Shown: positions 49,462-61,690, counted from the stretch's first letter. The stretch: DNA of 64,000 nt from Opitutus terrae PB90-1 (GCF_000019965.1 NC_010571.1:4969001-5033000); one strand, 5' to 3'. The notes: generated from the letters alone by a model not told the origin. A program made the numbers and translations.

Positions 49462-50934
49462 TCAAAGCTTCACGCGCAGCACCGCGGTCTCGCCGCCGCG
49501 GCTGACGAGCAGCACGCATTCGGTGCGAAAGCGATCCGCCTCGATCGTGCCGAGTTGCGTGGCGGCGGCCGCGAAGGTCTTCACTTCGGTGCCGTCGATC
49601 TCCTTGATCCAATCATCGGTCCGCAGGCCGGCGACCGCCGCCGGACCGTTCGGCTTCACGAAATGCGCGATCACGCCGGCCGCATCGCTCGTGCGGGCGC
49701 GCCGCGCCACGGCGTCGTCGTAAACGAACTCGCGGATCGTGAGCCCGAGCCGATCGAAGTATTTCCGTTCCGCCTCGCTGAAGAGCTTGGGTTGCTCGCC
49801 AAGTACGATCCGCGCGTCCACGCGCGCGCCGCCACGGAGCACGGTGAACGTGATCGCATCGCCCGGCCGGCGCCGCTGGATCTCGCGTCCGACGTAGCCG
49901 ACGACCACGCGGTCGGGCTTGAACCGCGGCAATGGCTGCCCGTCGATCGCCAGCAGGATGTCGCGATCCTTGAGCCCGCCGATCTCGGCCGGGCTGCCCT
50001 CGAGCACTTCGCTGATCACCAGCGCCGACTGCGCGCCAAGTTTGAGAAAGCTGGCGACCTCCGGATCGACCGGCTCGAGCCCGTAGGCTCCAAGCCACGC
50101 GAGCGGACGGCCGAAAACATTCTGCGGAATCCGCTGCAGATACGGCAGCACCTCGGCCGCAACCAAAAGCGCGCCGCTCTCCTCGACGTTGACCAGGATC
50201 ACCGGCAGTCCGCCGCGATCGTCGCGCGAGAACTGCACGTAGTTTTGTCCAAACGAGCTCGCCGCCAGCCCGACAAAATCACCGTTGCGATTGAACGCCG
50301 GCAAGCCGGGGCCGGCGACTTCCTGCTGCGCAATGGCAGTGCGCTGCGGCAAGGCCTGCACGAGCGCGATCCGGCTCGTAAGCAGATACGGCAGGAAATC
50401 CTCGTCCTTGCCGCGCAGTCCGATGCCCCAGACTTCTTCGGCGATCGCGGGCGCTTTCGCGCCCGCCGCGGCGAACCGTGTGATGGGCACGAGGTCGCCC
50501 CGCACCGCCGACGCCGCGCGCACGAAGTGCCAGCCAGTCAGCGCGTCCTGGCCCAGATACTCGCCTGGCGCCGGCTCAGGATTTCCGGGACGGTAGACTT
50601 TGAATTCCTTGAGCTGTGCGGGCGTGGTGCGCGGACTCACTGCGACCGAGGGCAGGATGATCGTGCCCTGGTCGTCAATCACGGTGCCATACGCCACGCT
50701 CGGTCGGCGCTCAATCTCGGTCTCGACGTAGTATTCGACGGCGACCACGCACCTCACGCGCTCGGCCCACAACGCCGGCAGATCCGCGGCGCGGAGGAAA
50801 GGGGCGACGGCGACGAACCACAGCAGCAGTCCCGCGACTTTTTTCACAGACGAACGATGGCTTTGCGCGCTGGTCGGAGACGGGCGCGTTTTGCGGACGC
50901 TCAGGGCGCGACGGGTACGGCTGAAAATCGTCAT
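49462..50934 (-). CDS. HtrA-like pseudoprotease with two PDZ domains
   Basis: A 490-residue exported protein paralogous to the HtrA next to it. A signal-type segment lies at VKKVAGLLLWFVAVAPFLRA. The trypsin-like part is readable (VAYGTVIDDQGTIILPSVAV) but the catalytic triad is gone: the histidine region reads LPSVAVS, the aspartate region LTGWHFVRA, and the serine loop is AGPGLPAFNRNGD instead of a GNSGGP. Two PDZ domains follow (VISEVLEGSPAEIGGLKDRD and PNGPAAVAGLRTDDWIKEID). It probably binds substrates or partners without cutting them. Its ATG at 50934 overlaps the htrA stop by four bases. Confidence 0.85.
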   Translation of the reverse strand: MTIFSRTRRALSVRKTRPSPTSAQSHRSSVKKVAGLLLWFVAVAPFLRAADLPALWAERVRCVVAVEYYVETEIERRPSVAYGTVIDDQGTIILPSVAVSPRTTPAQLKEFKVYRPGNPEPAPGEYLGQDALTGWHFVRAASAVRGDLVPITRFAAAGAKAPAIAEEVWGIGLRGKDEDFLPYLLTSRIALVQALPQRTAIAQQEVAGPGLPAFNRNGDFVGLAASSFGQNYVQFSRDDRGGLPVILVNVEESGALLVAAEVLPYLQRIPQNVFGRPLAWLGAYGLEPVDPEVASFLKLGAQSALVISEVLEGSPAEIGGLKDRDILLAIDGQPLPRFKPDRVVVGYVGREIQRRRPGDAITFTVLRGGARVDARIVLGEQPKLFSEAERKYFDRLGLTIREFVYDDAVARRARTSDAAGVIAHFVKPNGPAAVAGLRTDDWIKEIDGTEVKTFAAAATQLGTIEADRFRTECVLLVSRGGETAVLRVKL

Positions 50935-52280
50935 GGCTTGAAAACACAGAGCGACACCTGTCGGTCACGCATGATTTCCACGAGCACCGGCTCCGGCTGC
51001 GCCGCGTAGCTGGTGTGCGCGCGTTTCAGGGTTTCGAGCGTGTCCACGGGCTGTTGATTCACCGCCGTGATGATGTCTCCGCGGCTGAGTCCTGCAACCG
51101 CGGCGGGGAACCCCGGCTGCACGCCGATCACCAGCACACCGGCGGCGCTCGCCAGCTGATTCTCCCGTGCGTAGGTGCGCGACACCTTCCGCACACTTAG
51201 CCCCCATCGTTCGAACACGCTCTCCTCGCCCACCCGGCTTTCGAGCTGCTCGGTGACGACTTCGTAGTCGCGCGTTTCGGCGCCGCGCTTGATCGTGAGC
51301 CGCAGCGTCGAACCCACCGGATGGCTCGCAATCAGGTGCTGGATCGGTGGCAGCTGCTCGGGAAAACGGCCGTCGACCTTCGTACCGTTAACCGCCAACA
51401 AAATATCGCCGCCACGGATCCCGGCGCGCGCCGCGGGCGAGTCGCGATCGACGTTGTTGATCAACAGCCCGGTGTTCAGCGAAAGCGCGTAGAATCCTTC
51501 GAAATCCCGCAGGTCGCGCGGCACGATCCCGATGTAGCTGCGCACAATCGCGCCGTGGCGCACCAGCCCGGCCATCACTTCCTTCGCGATGGCGGCCGGA
51601 ATCGCAAAGCCCATATTGTCCGCGCCCGCGTAGCCTCGCGAGTTGATCCCGACGACGCGACCATCGGACGTCACCAGCGGGCCGCCGGAGTTGCCGGGAT
51701 TGATCGCCGCGTCCGTCTGCAGCCACGTGTTGAACGTGCCGGTCTCGTAGCCGTTCACGCCGCGCGGATCCTCGAAGTAGCGGTTGTTGTTGGAAATGAT
51801 TCCGCGCGTCGCCGTGCGCGTCAGCCCGAACGGCGTGCCAACCGCATAAACGGTTTCGCCGATGGGCAGCTTGCTGCTGTCGCCGAACTCCGCGTGCGTG
51901 AACGTCAGCCCGCGCCGTTTCACCTCCGCCAGATCGACCCGCAACAATGCGAGGTCCGTCCAGTGATCCCAGCCGACCAGCGTGGCGTTGACGCGCTCGA
52001 GGCTCGCCAGCGTCACGATCAGCTCGACGGCGCGCGGGCTCGCCACGTGCGCATTCGTGAGCACCAGCCCGTCGGACGAGAGGATCACCCCGGACCCGAC
52101 GCTCGCGGCGAACCGCCCCGCGCCGGCTTCGAACGCCAGCTCGCGCACATCGATCCGCACCACCGCGTCGAGCAGCCGCTCGAAGCCGCGGCTCACCGCC
52201 GCGCGACTCAACGGCAGCACACCGAACCACATCAGGAGCGTGGCGAGCGCGAAGATTGACCGGGCGGAGAAAGGTTTCAC
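50931..52280 (-). CDS. htrA: HtrA/DegP-family periplasmic serine protease
   Basis: A 449-residue envelope protease. A signal peptide ([20 protein letters not shown]) is followed by the catalytic triad H78 (VLTNAHVAS), D109 ([11 protein letters not shown]) and S198 ([16 protein letters not shown]) and two PDZ domains ([20 protein letters not shown] and [20 protein letters not shown]). I start at a GTG at 52280 because it leads directly into the signal peptide; further upstream the frame only runs antisense to leuS. It is coupled to the pseudoprotease gene by an ATGA overlap. The two may form a mixed complex; that is inference. Confidence 0.92.
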   Translation of the reverse strand: MKPFSARSIFALATLLMWFGVLPLSRAAVSRGFERLLDAVVRIDVRELAFEAGAGRFAASVGSGVILSSDGLVLTNAHVASPRAVELIVTLASLERVNATLVGWDHWTDLALLRVDLAEVKRRGLTFTHAEFGDSSKLPIGETVYAVGTPFGLTRTATRGIISNNNRYFEDPRGVNGYETGTFNTWLQTDAAINPGNSGGPLVTSDGRVVGINSRGYAGADNMGFAIPAAIAKEVMAGLVRHGAIVRSYIGIVPRDLRDFEGFYALSLNTGLLINNVDRDSPAARAGIRGGDILLAVNGTKVDGRFPEQLPPIQHLIASHPVGSTLRLTIKRGAETRDYEVVTEQLESRVGEESVFERWGLSVRKVSRTYARENQLASAAGVLVIGVQPGFPAAVAGLSRGDIITAVNQQPVDTLETLKRAHTSYAAQPEPVLVEIMRDRQVSLCVFKP

Positions 52281-52298
52281 AGTGGCGAGTTCACGCGA

Positions 52299-54872
<2,574 letters not shown>

Positions 54873-54894
54873 GTTGCGTTCAGATCGCTCGATT

Positions 54895-54912
54895 CTAGGT
54901 ATTACACCCTAG
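54895..54912. promoter_or_regulatory. Small hairpin in the leuS-FecR gene spacer
   Basis: CTAGGTATTACACCCTAG has five- to six-base arms and lies within a larger weak palindrome (GATCG at 54883 to CGATC at 54925 approximately). It has no T run on the plus strand, so it may be an operator for the FecR-protein gene 32 bases downstream and not a terminator. Function unknown. Confidence 0.35.
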
Positions 54913-54943
54913 TAGCGGGCCCGATCAGAACCCAACCTACGCC

Positions 54944-57568
54944 ATGAAACTCCCACCGCTGTTCTGCTTCCTGGGGCTGCTGCTCAGCGCCCAGTCGGTC
55001 GGCTTTGCCGCGCTTGGTCGCCAGAACAACATCTTGGGGAAGTTCGTGGTCACCAGTGTGAACGGCACGGCCACGTGCGTGAGCGACGGCCGGATCCTCG
55101 AGCTGAAAAAGGGGGACGCGATCCTGGCGCGCGGCGCGGTCATCACCACCGCCCCAAAATCCAACGTGGTGCTCGTCTTTTCGAATGGGACCGGCGTCTA
55201 CACCGATGAGAGCACAACGCTGCGAATTGAACGGTTCGAACAGGAGTTTTTCGCGCCCAACAACAACCTCCGCGTGGAGCCGTCGAACTCGACCACGATG
55301 GCGAAGCTTACGAACGGCCGCGTGATCATCAGTACGCCACGGCTGCTCAGCGCCACGGTGATGAACTATCAGACGCCGCACGCGTCCGTGATGGTCCGCG
55401 GCGAGAAGATCCTCATCGAAGCGTCGGACAAGCAGACGCACGTCGCCATGATCGCCGGCAACGCGACGGTCAATCCGCGCGACACGCGCGGCAACTTCGT
55501 CGCCGTGGGCAAGCGGCTCGTCACCGGCCAGGAAGCCTTCGTGAAGCCGACGATCAACGCGTCCGACCCCGACGCGCCGGCGAGTGTCGACGTCAGCAAT
55601 CCCGCTGCGCCCGCAGCGGCACCTAACGCCGCGCCCGCCGCCAAGACCGCGGCTCCAGCCCCTGCCGCACCGGCTCCGACCGCGCCGCAGGCCGTCGTGC
55701 TCAGCCTTTCCGGCACCGCCTCCACCCGCGCGGCCGACTCATCGCAGGAAACCGCCCTGACAGCGGGGGCCTTGCTCGCGGAAAACAGCATCGTGATCAC
55801 CGGCGACGCTTCCGAAGTGCACCTGCAGCCGTTCGTCGGCGCGATTGCGACGGTGCAGCCAAATTCCGTCGTGCAAATCGAGCGGCTTTCCGTCCCGACC
55901 GCTCCCGCAGCCAAACGCTCCGTGACGCTGGCGCTGCGAGCCGGCGGCGTGGTATCGATGATCGATCCCGCGCGTCGTTTCACCAACGAATACCAGGTGC
56001 GCACGCCCCAAGGCCTCGCCGAGGCGCACGGCACGGCGTTTGCCGCTTCGCTGGCGCACGGCGGCTTCTCGCTCGCCGCGACCGCCGACACCGTGTCGTT
56101 CACGACCACGTCCGGCACGCATTACCAGATCTCCGCGGGCAACGTCGTCGTGACGGGCCCCGGCCGTGATCCGCAGCCACCGGTGCCCCTCGCCCAGGCG
56201 GTGGCGGGCGATCCGGCTTTCCGCACGGTGATCGAAGACGCGTTTTCGACCGCGGTCAGCCTCACGCGCAACAACGTCGGCAGCCTGCCCGCCGGTTCCT
56301 CGCTCAATCTCCTCACCAAGATCACGGCGAGTGCCGCCGCGGCGCTGCCTGACCAGGCGGAACGCTTCGTCACGGAAGCGTTGAACGCCATCGCGGCGCC
56401 TTCCTCGCCGATGGTCACCCAGGCCGGCCCATCGGTCGGCGCCGTCATCCACGCTATTACCGCGGCGGTTCCCGGTCGCGCGCCCGCGCTCGCCGCCGCC
56501 GCCGCCCGAGCATTTCCGAGCCAGGCTGCGGCAATCGCGGCGGCCGCGGCGAAGGCCGCTCCCGCCCAAGCGGCGCAGATCACCTTGAGCGTCATCGGAG
56601 CGGTGGCCCAGCCCGATCCCGCGAGCGGCGTGTCCGCTTCCAGTCTCCAGACGGCCGCGACCGTCGCCGCAGCGGTCACCAGCTCGACCGTCAATCAAGC
56701 CGGGCCCATTGCCGCGGCGGCGCTGCAGGCCGTGCTGCAAAACGGCGCCGCTCGCACCTCTGACACCACCGCCCGGCAGGCCGCACTGATCGCCGCCACG
56801 GTCACCCGCGCCGCGCCGGGCCAGGCGATTCAAGTCGCCCGCGCGATGATGCAAGCGCTGACGCAGGAACTCACCGAGGCGACGCCGCAGACCCTCGCGC
56901 GCATGTCGGCCTTGCTCGCCGGCTCCATCATCGCGGTCGTTCCGCCCCAGGCCCAACCGGTCGCGACCGCCGTCATGCGGTTCCTCGTCGAAGCTTATCC
57001 CAACGTGAGCAGCGGCGCGATGGCCGAAATCGCCGGGCTCGTCGCGGGTACGGCCGGACAGATCGTACCGGACCGTGCCGCCGAAGTGGCCGCGGGTGTC
57101 GCCGACGTGTTGGGCGTAACCGCTGATCTGTTACAGGCGAGCGTGACCCGATCGGTCGATCTCACGGGCCAGATCGTCGCGGAAATCATCGGCATCACCC
57201 AGGAATCGGCCGTCGCCTTCCAGCACAGCACCGCGGCGGCGAATTCGCTCGTCGCCGGGTTGCAGCTGGCCGAGTCACCGATGCTTGCCGGCGCGGCCCT
57301 CGGCGAAGCCTCCGGCTTGGCGTCCGCGGTGGAGGACCCGACCAGAACCGAGCTGAATGCCGCGACCTCAATCATCATCACGCAATTTGATCCGGAACAG
57401 GTCGCCGAACTCACGTCCGATCTCGAGGCAGCGCAAACGGCGCAGACCACGGTGCAATTCTACACGGAGTCGACGTCCGACGGCGGCACGACCGTGCGAC
57501 CGGCGCCAACGATTCCGCGCACCATTCCCGTCGAGACCACCGCGAGCCCGAGCACCGCGGGATTCTAG
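54944..57568 (+). CDS. FecR-domain protein with alanine-rich helical repeats
   Basis: An 874-residue exported protein (signal MKLPPLFCFLGLLLSAQSVG). Residues 30-190 form a FecR-type beta domain (LELKKGDAILARGAVITTAP). After a Pro/Ala linker a second FecR-like domain spans about 245-400 (LTAGALLAENSIVITGDASE). The remaining 430-770 is unusually rich in alanine and carries repeated helical units with a P-x-x-A core: [72 protein letters not shown]. It is first in a run with a beta-barrel, a Wza-like protein and a BY-kinase, so a role in polysaccharide export or its surface attachment is likely but unproven. Confidence 0.8.
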   Translation: MKLPPLFCFLGLLLSAQSVGFAALGRQNNILGKFVVTSVNGTATCVSDGRILELKKGDAILARGAVITTAPKSNVVLVFSNGTGVYTDESTTLRIERFEQEFFAPNNNLRVEPSNSTTMAKLTNGRVIISTPRLLSATVMNYQTPHASVMVRGEKILIEASDKQTHVAMIAGNATVNPRDTRGNFVAVGKRLVTGQEAFVKPTINASDPDAPASVDVSNPAAPAAAPNAAPAAKTAAPAPAAPAPTAPQAVVLSLSGTASTRAADSSQETALTAGALLAENSIVITGDASEVHLQPFVGAIATVQPNSVVQIERLSVPTAPAAKRSVTLALRAGGVVSMIDPARRFTNEYQVRTPQGLAEAHGTAFAASLAHGGFSLAATADTVSFTTTSGTHYQISAGNVVVTGPGRDPQPPVPLAQAVAGDPAFRTVIEDAFSTAVSLTRNNVGSLPAGSSLNLLTKITASAAAALPDQAERFVTEALNAIAAPSSPMVTQAGPSVGAVIHAITAAVPGRAPALAAAAARAFPSQAAAIAAAAAKAAPAQAAQITLSVIGAVAQPDPASGVSASSLQTAATVAAAVTSSTVNQAGPIAAAALQAVLQNGAARTSDTTARQAALIAATVTRAAPGQAIQVARAMMQALTQELTEATPQTLARMSALLAGSIIAVVPPQAQPVATAVMRFLVEAYPNVSSGAMAEIAGLVAGTAGQIVPDRAAEVAAGVADVLGVTADLLQASVTRSVDLTGQIVAEIIGITQESAVAFQHSTAAANSLVAGLQLAESPMLAGAALGEASGLASAVEDPTRTELNAATSIIITQFDPEQVAELTSDLEAAQTAQTTVQFYTESTSDGGTTVRPAPTIPRTIPVETTASPSTAGF

Positions 57569-57588
57569 CCGCCCCGCCACCCGACCCG

Positions 57589-58719
57589 ATGACCTTCCGC
57601 CGATGCCTCTGGATTCTCGCCGTAGGGATGCTCGCGCTCCCGTCGGCGCACGCTTTGTTCAATCTGAATCAAGGCAAGGATCTGATCTTCGTCAGCGGCA
57701 CCTACACGATCGGCTACGATTCCAATGTGTTCACCCGGGCCTCGGGCAAGGAGTCCACGACGCAGACCGCTTCGCTCTCGATCGACTACGCGCGGCAAGC
57801 CGGCCTGATCGGGGTCACCGCCAATCTTTCCGCCACCTCCGGCCGGTTTGAAAACACCCGCGGACAGAATTTCAACGATCCCAGTCTCGCCGTCGTTTTC
57901 CGCAAACGCTACGGCCGCACCACGGGCGCGCTGATGATGAACGCCCGGCGCGAAAGCCAGCCCGACCCCGACGTGGGCCAGCGCACGCAATCCTGGAACT
58001 ATTCCGCGGGGCTCGATCTGCGCTATCCCGTCAACGACCGCTACTATTTCACCAACAGCGTGCGCGGCTCTTCCCGAGCATACACCGGCACCAGCGTCTT
58101 TCCGAATCTGCGCACCTATCAGGACAGCCTCGCGCTCAACTACGTCTACTCCTCGAAGCTCGATCTCAACGCCGGCTACTCGTTCGTTTACAGCGACGGC
58201 TCGAGCGCGACGAAGTCCTACGATCAGTCGTTCACGTTCGGTGCGACCGGCAGCATCCTGCCCAAGCTCAGCGGCACGATCCGGATCGGCGTGCAGCAAC
58301 GCGATCGCGAGGCCCGCGCCGACGGTCGCGAGAAGTTCAGCTCCTTCACATCGGGGACGACGCTCCGCTGGCTCTTGTCGCGCAAGGTGTCGTTCAATTT
58401 CGAGTTCAACGACGACTACTCCACCTCCGCGACGGATATTTCGGTCAATCGTACGACCGCCGGCTTGCATGCGTCATTTTCGATCAGTAACAAATACGCT
58501 GGAAGCGCCGGCTTCACCTATTCCCAGAGTGACTTCCTCGGCCTAGCCGGCGATGGCCGACACGATGAACTGCTGCAGTTCGATGCGAGCATTGGCGTGG
58601 CCCTCACCACGCGGATCCGCACGACGTTCGCTTACGATTACTCCATCAACTATTCGACCCTGGCCTCGGCTGATTACGATCGACACCACCTCGGCTTCTC
58701 TCTGATCGCGTCGTATTGA
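57589..58719 (+). CDS. Outer-membrane beta-barrel protein of the polysaccharide-export run
   Basis: A 376-residue exported protein (MTFRRCLWILAVGMLALPSA signal) with regular amphipathic beta-strands (YTIGYDSNVFTRASG, TASLSIDYARQAGLIG, YYFTNSVRGSSRAY, TTFAYDYSINYST) ending in LGFSLIASY. The alternation and terminal aromatic residue are typical of outer-membrane barrels. In many bacteria such a barrel accompanies Wza/Wzc systems and may act as a surface channel or anchor. It starts 20 bases after the FecR-protein stop and ends seven bases before the Wza-like gene. Confidence 0.75.
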   Translation: MTFRRCLWILAVGMLALPSAHALFNLNQGKDLIFVSGTYTIGYDSNVFTRASGKESTTQTASLSIDYARQAGLIGVTANLSATSGRFENTRGQNFNDPSLAVVFRKRYGRTTGALMMNARRESQPDPDVGQRTQSWNYSAGLDLRYPVNDRYYFTNSVRGSSRAYTGTSVFPNLRTYQDSLALNYVYSSKLDLNAGYSFVYSDGSSATKSYDQSFTFGATGSILPKLSGTIRIGVQQRDREARADGREKFSSFTSGTTLRWLLSRKVSFNFEFNDDYSTSATDISVNRTTAGLHASFSISNKYAGSAGFTYSQSDFLGLAGDGRHDELLQFDASIGVALTTRIRTTFAYDYSINYSTLASADYDRHHLGFSLIASY

Positions 58720-58726
58720 CCGCCCC

Positions 58727-59371
58727 ATGCCCCCCACCTTTACCCACCTCGCCCGCCTGCTGCTCGCCGGCCTGCTCGTCGTTCTAACAGCCGGCGCCGC
58801 CGCTGCCGCCGCCGACACACCGGCCGCGGGGACGACCGACAAACCCGGCTTCGTTTACCGGCTCACCATCACCGATCGGATTCGGATTTCCGTTTTTCAG
58901 GAGGAAGATCTCGCCGACATCGTGCGGATCGATGCGCAGGGCAACGTGAAGTTGAAGCTCGCGGGCGATGTGAAGGTCGCCGGCCTCACGGCCAGTGAGG
59001 CGCAGCGCGCCATTGAGCAGGCCTACCGCGACGGCCGTTATCTCCGCAATCCGCAGGTGACGATCGCCATCGAGGATTACGCGCCGCGCGAGGTCTCGAT
59101 CCAGGGACAGGTCAAGGCCCCGGGCCGTTTCCTGCTGCCGATCGAATCCACCTTCTCCGTCGTCGAGTTGGTCACCAAGGCCGGCGGACTCACCGATATC
59201 GCCAAGGGCAGCGCCGTCGTCGTGACGCGCATCACGCCCGATGGCCGGAAACAGACCTTCACCGTCAACGTCGACAGCGTCATTCGCGGCAAGAAAGGCA
59301 ACGATACCGACGCGTCCGATCTCCTGCTGGAGCCGGGCGACATCGTCTACGTGCCCGAGCGCATCATCTAA
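58727..59371 (+). CDS. Polysaccharide export protein, short Wza-like
   Basis: A 214-residue exported protein (signal ARLLLAGLLVVLTAGAAAAA, no lipobox cysteine). It has a Poly_export domain (YRLTITDRIRISVFQEEDLA, GNVKLKLAGDVKVAGLTASE) and one SLBB-like domain (REVSIQGQVKAPGRFLLPIE). At about 215 residues it is much shorter than E. coli Wza (about 380) and lacks the C-terminal helix that forms the outer-membrane pore. The neighbouring beta-barrel could supply the outer channel; this is inference. Its stop is four bases before the BY-kinase start. Confidence 0.88.
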   Translation: MPPTFTHLARLLLAGLLVVLTAGAAAAAADTPAAGTTDKPGFVYRLTITDRIRISVFQEEDLADIVRIDAQGNVKLKLAGDVKVAGLTASEAQRAIEQAYRDGRYLRNPQVTIAIEDYAPREVSIQGQVKAPGRFLLPIESTFSVVELVTKAGGLTDIAKGSAVVVTRITPDGRKQTFTVNVDSVIRGKKGNDTDASDLLLEPGDIVYVPERII

Positions 59372-59375
59372 CCTC

Positions 59376-61538
59376 ATGTCGCTCGCCGAAGCCAAACCAG
59401 CTGTCCAGCCCGGCGGCGCCCGGGATGAGGAAACCCTCGTCGAACGCCGCGGGTTGCGCGACTATTACATCATCCTGCGCGAGCGGCTCTGGATCGCCTT
59501 GCCGCTCGCGCTGCTGGTGGCCGTGCCGCTCGGCTATTTCCGGGCGCGGGAGACTCCGCTCTACGCGGCGATGGCGACGATGCAGTTCGAGAAGCCGGAG
59601 ACCGTCGTCACGTCGCAGGTCGTCGTCGACCCGTCCGTGCGCAGCGATATCGAGCTCAACACCAACATCCAGGTGTTGAACAGCGCCCGCATGCGGTCCC
59701 GCGTCGTCGAGTCGTTCACGCCCGAGGAAGTGCAGATCCTGCAGCGGCCGTATCTCGCGAACCTCGCGCCTGGCGCCTCGCCGCCGTCCGCCGGTGGCGC
59801 CCTGGGCGGCGTCAGCATCGACGCCGCCCGCAACAGCCTGCTGATCACCGTTCGCGTCGTGCACCCGGATCCGGAAGCCGCCGCGCTCGTCGCCAACCGC
59901 TACGTCAACCAATTCATGACCTACCTCATCGAGCGGGTGGGCGGCGTGAACGAGTCCGCGGTCGAATTCCTCCGCAATCGCGCCGACCAACTCCGCAAGG
60001 AGGCCGAGCAAGCCGACGTCAAGCTCAACGCCTACATGCAGGCGCACAACCTCGTGTCGCTCGACAAGAACAAGGACATCGTGAGCGAGCGCCTGAAGAC
60101 GATCAGCAGCACGCTGACTTCGGCGCAGTTGGTCCGGCTCAATTTCGAGAATCAATACGCGCTGGTCGAAGCCTACCGGAAAGAGGGTCGCAACCTCGTC
60201 GAGATCCAGTTCATCGCCGGGCATGGCACCGTGCCTACCCTCAGCGCGCAGCTCTCCAGCTTGCTCCAGTCGCAGTCGGTCCTCGCCGAACGCTATCTCG
60301 AACGGCATCCGAAAATGATCGATCTCGCGAACAGCATCGCGATCGTCCAAGAGCAGCTCGGCAAGGCGCTCGATCTCGCGATCGCGGACCTCGGCACCCG
60401 GCTCAACGAAGCCCGCGAAAACGAGCGCACCCTCCAGGAACAATTCGCGAAGGCCGAGAAGGAATCCCTCGACCTCGGCGCCCTCGCCCCCGAGTTCAAC
60501 TCGCTGCAGAATCAGGCGCAGGTGTCGAAAGCCAACTACCTGTCCATCCTCGACCGGCTCAACCAGACCACGACGACCAAGAACCTGGAGAAGATCCCGC
60601 TCCATCCGCTCGACCATGCCGTCGTGCCGGGCGCGCCGTTCACGCCCAACCTGAATGCGATCATCCGGCTCTGCGTCGGCGTCGGCGTGATGGTCTTCTT
60701 CGGCGTGGCGTTCGGACTCAGCTTCATCGACGACCGGATCAAGAGCGCGTGGGACGTGGAATCGTTCATCGGCGCCAGCCTGCTCGGGATCATCCCCGAC
60801 CTCGCCGCGCTGAAGGACGACGAAAAGTACTCGCTCCTGTTGAGCGGCAAACAGGCACCCGGTGTCGAGGCGTTCCTCAGTGTCTACAGCTCGGTCAAAA
60901 TCCACTCGAAGCTGGATTTCCCCAAGACTGTCCTCGTCACCAGCACGATTCCGGGCGAAGGCAAGACCCTCATCTCCTGCAATCTCGCCGGCAGCTTCGC
61001 GCGTCACGGCAAAAACACGCTGCTGATCGACTGCGATCTGCGCCGCCCGATGCTGCACCGTCACTACAAACAGCAGAACAACGCCGGTCTCATCACGTGG
61101 TTTGAAGCCGGCTCGCCGCTCGACGGCGAGCTCGCGAGCACGCCCGCGTTGGGGATCATCAAGATTTCCGAGAATCTCTCGTTGCTTTGCTCCGGCGGTC
61201 GTTCGAAGAGCCCGACCGAGTTTTTGGAAAACCCCGTGTTCGGCCAACTGCTCGAACGGTTGAAACGCGAATACGATCTGGTGATCATCGACTCGCCGCC
61301 GCTCGGCGCGGTGACCGACAGCATGCTGATCGCCGAGCGCACCGACGAGATCATCTACGTCTGCCGCTTCAATCGCGCTTACCGAAAGCACATCCGGCTT
61401 TACATGAAAGCGCTCCGCGACGCGAAGAACGAGGTGCTCGGCGTCGTGCTCAACGGACTCTCCCCGCGGCGGATCGAGTACTACTCGAACTACCGCTACT
61501 ACCGGAGCTACAAAAAATACTACGGCTCGCAGTCGTAG
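59376..61538 (+). CDS. Polysaccharide co-polymerase / BY-kinase (Wzc-like)
   Basis: A 720-residue inner-membrane protein with a Wzz domain and a cytoplasmic tyrosine kinase domain. Two membrane helices (WIALPLALLVAVPLGYF near residue 45 and LCVGVGVMVFFGVAFGLSFI near residue 440) bracket a long periplasmic coiled coil. The kinase part has Walker A STIPGEGKTLISCN, Walker A' LLIDCDLRRP and Walker B LVIIDSPPLGAV. A tyrosine cluster with eight Tyr is at the C-terminus (EYYSNYRYYRSYKKYYG). It controls chain length and export through autophosphorylation. The ATG at 59376 is preferred to one at 59241. No cognate phosphatase (Wzb) or glycosyltransferase is nearby. Confidence 0.92.
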   Translation: MSLAEAKPAVQPGGARDEETLVERRGLRDYYIILRERLWIALPLALLVAVPLGYFRARETPLYAAMATMQFEKPETVVTSQVVVDPSVRSDIELNTNIQVLNSARMRSRVVESFTPEEVQILQRPYLANLAPGASPPSAGGALGGVSIDAARNSLLITVRVVHPDPEAAALVANRYVNQFMTYLIERVGGVNESAVEFLRNRADQLRKEAEQADVKLNAYMQAHNLVSLDKNKDIVSERLKTISSTLTSAQLVRLNFENQYALVEAYRKEGRNLVEIQFIAGHGTVPTLSAQLSSLLQSQSVLAERYLERHPKMIDLANSIAIVQEQLGKALDLAIADLGTRLNEARENERTLQEQFAKAEKESLDLGALAPEFNSLQNQAQVSKANYLSILDRLNQTTTTKNLEKIPLHPLDHAVVPGAPFTPNLNAIIRLCVGVGVMVFFGVAFGLSFIDDRIKSAWDVESFIGASLLGIIPDLAALKDDEKYSLLLSGKQAPGVEAFLSVYSSVKIHSKLDFPKTVLVTSTIPGEGKTLISCNLAGSFARHGKNTLLIDCDLRRPMLHRHYKQQNNAGLITWFEAGSPLDGELASTPALGIIKISENLSLLCSGGRSKSPTEFLENPVFGQLLERLKREYDLVIIDSPPLGAVTDSMLIAERTDEIIYVCRFNRAYRKHIRLYMKALRDAKNEVLGVVLNGLSPRRIEYYSNYRYYRSYKKYYGSQS

Positions 61539-61616
61539 CCCGACGCGCGGCAGAAGTGTGGCCGGAGCGGGCTTCGCGTGGGGCGCCCGCGGACGCATCG
61601 ATCGCGAGCCAACCAA

Positions 61617-61690
61617 AGTCGGACGCTCGCTCCGTGAGCGCCGCGAAGGTGACTCGACCTCCCGGTGGCCGGCGGAATGCCCGCCGTACG
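61617..61690 (-). repeat. GTAGGG-type palindromic element (copy homologous to 30485-30558)
   Basis: Read on the minus strand this segment aligns with 30485-30558 over about 72 bases, sharing GGCGGGCATTCCGC, CCGGGAG, TTCGCGG and GCTCACGGAG, with scattered mismatches. It lies in the 235-base spacer between the BY-kinase and lpxI; nothing else recognisable is in that spacer. Confidence 0.75.
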
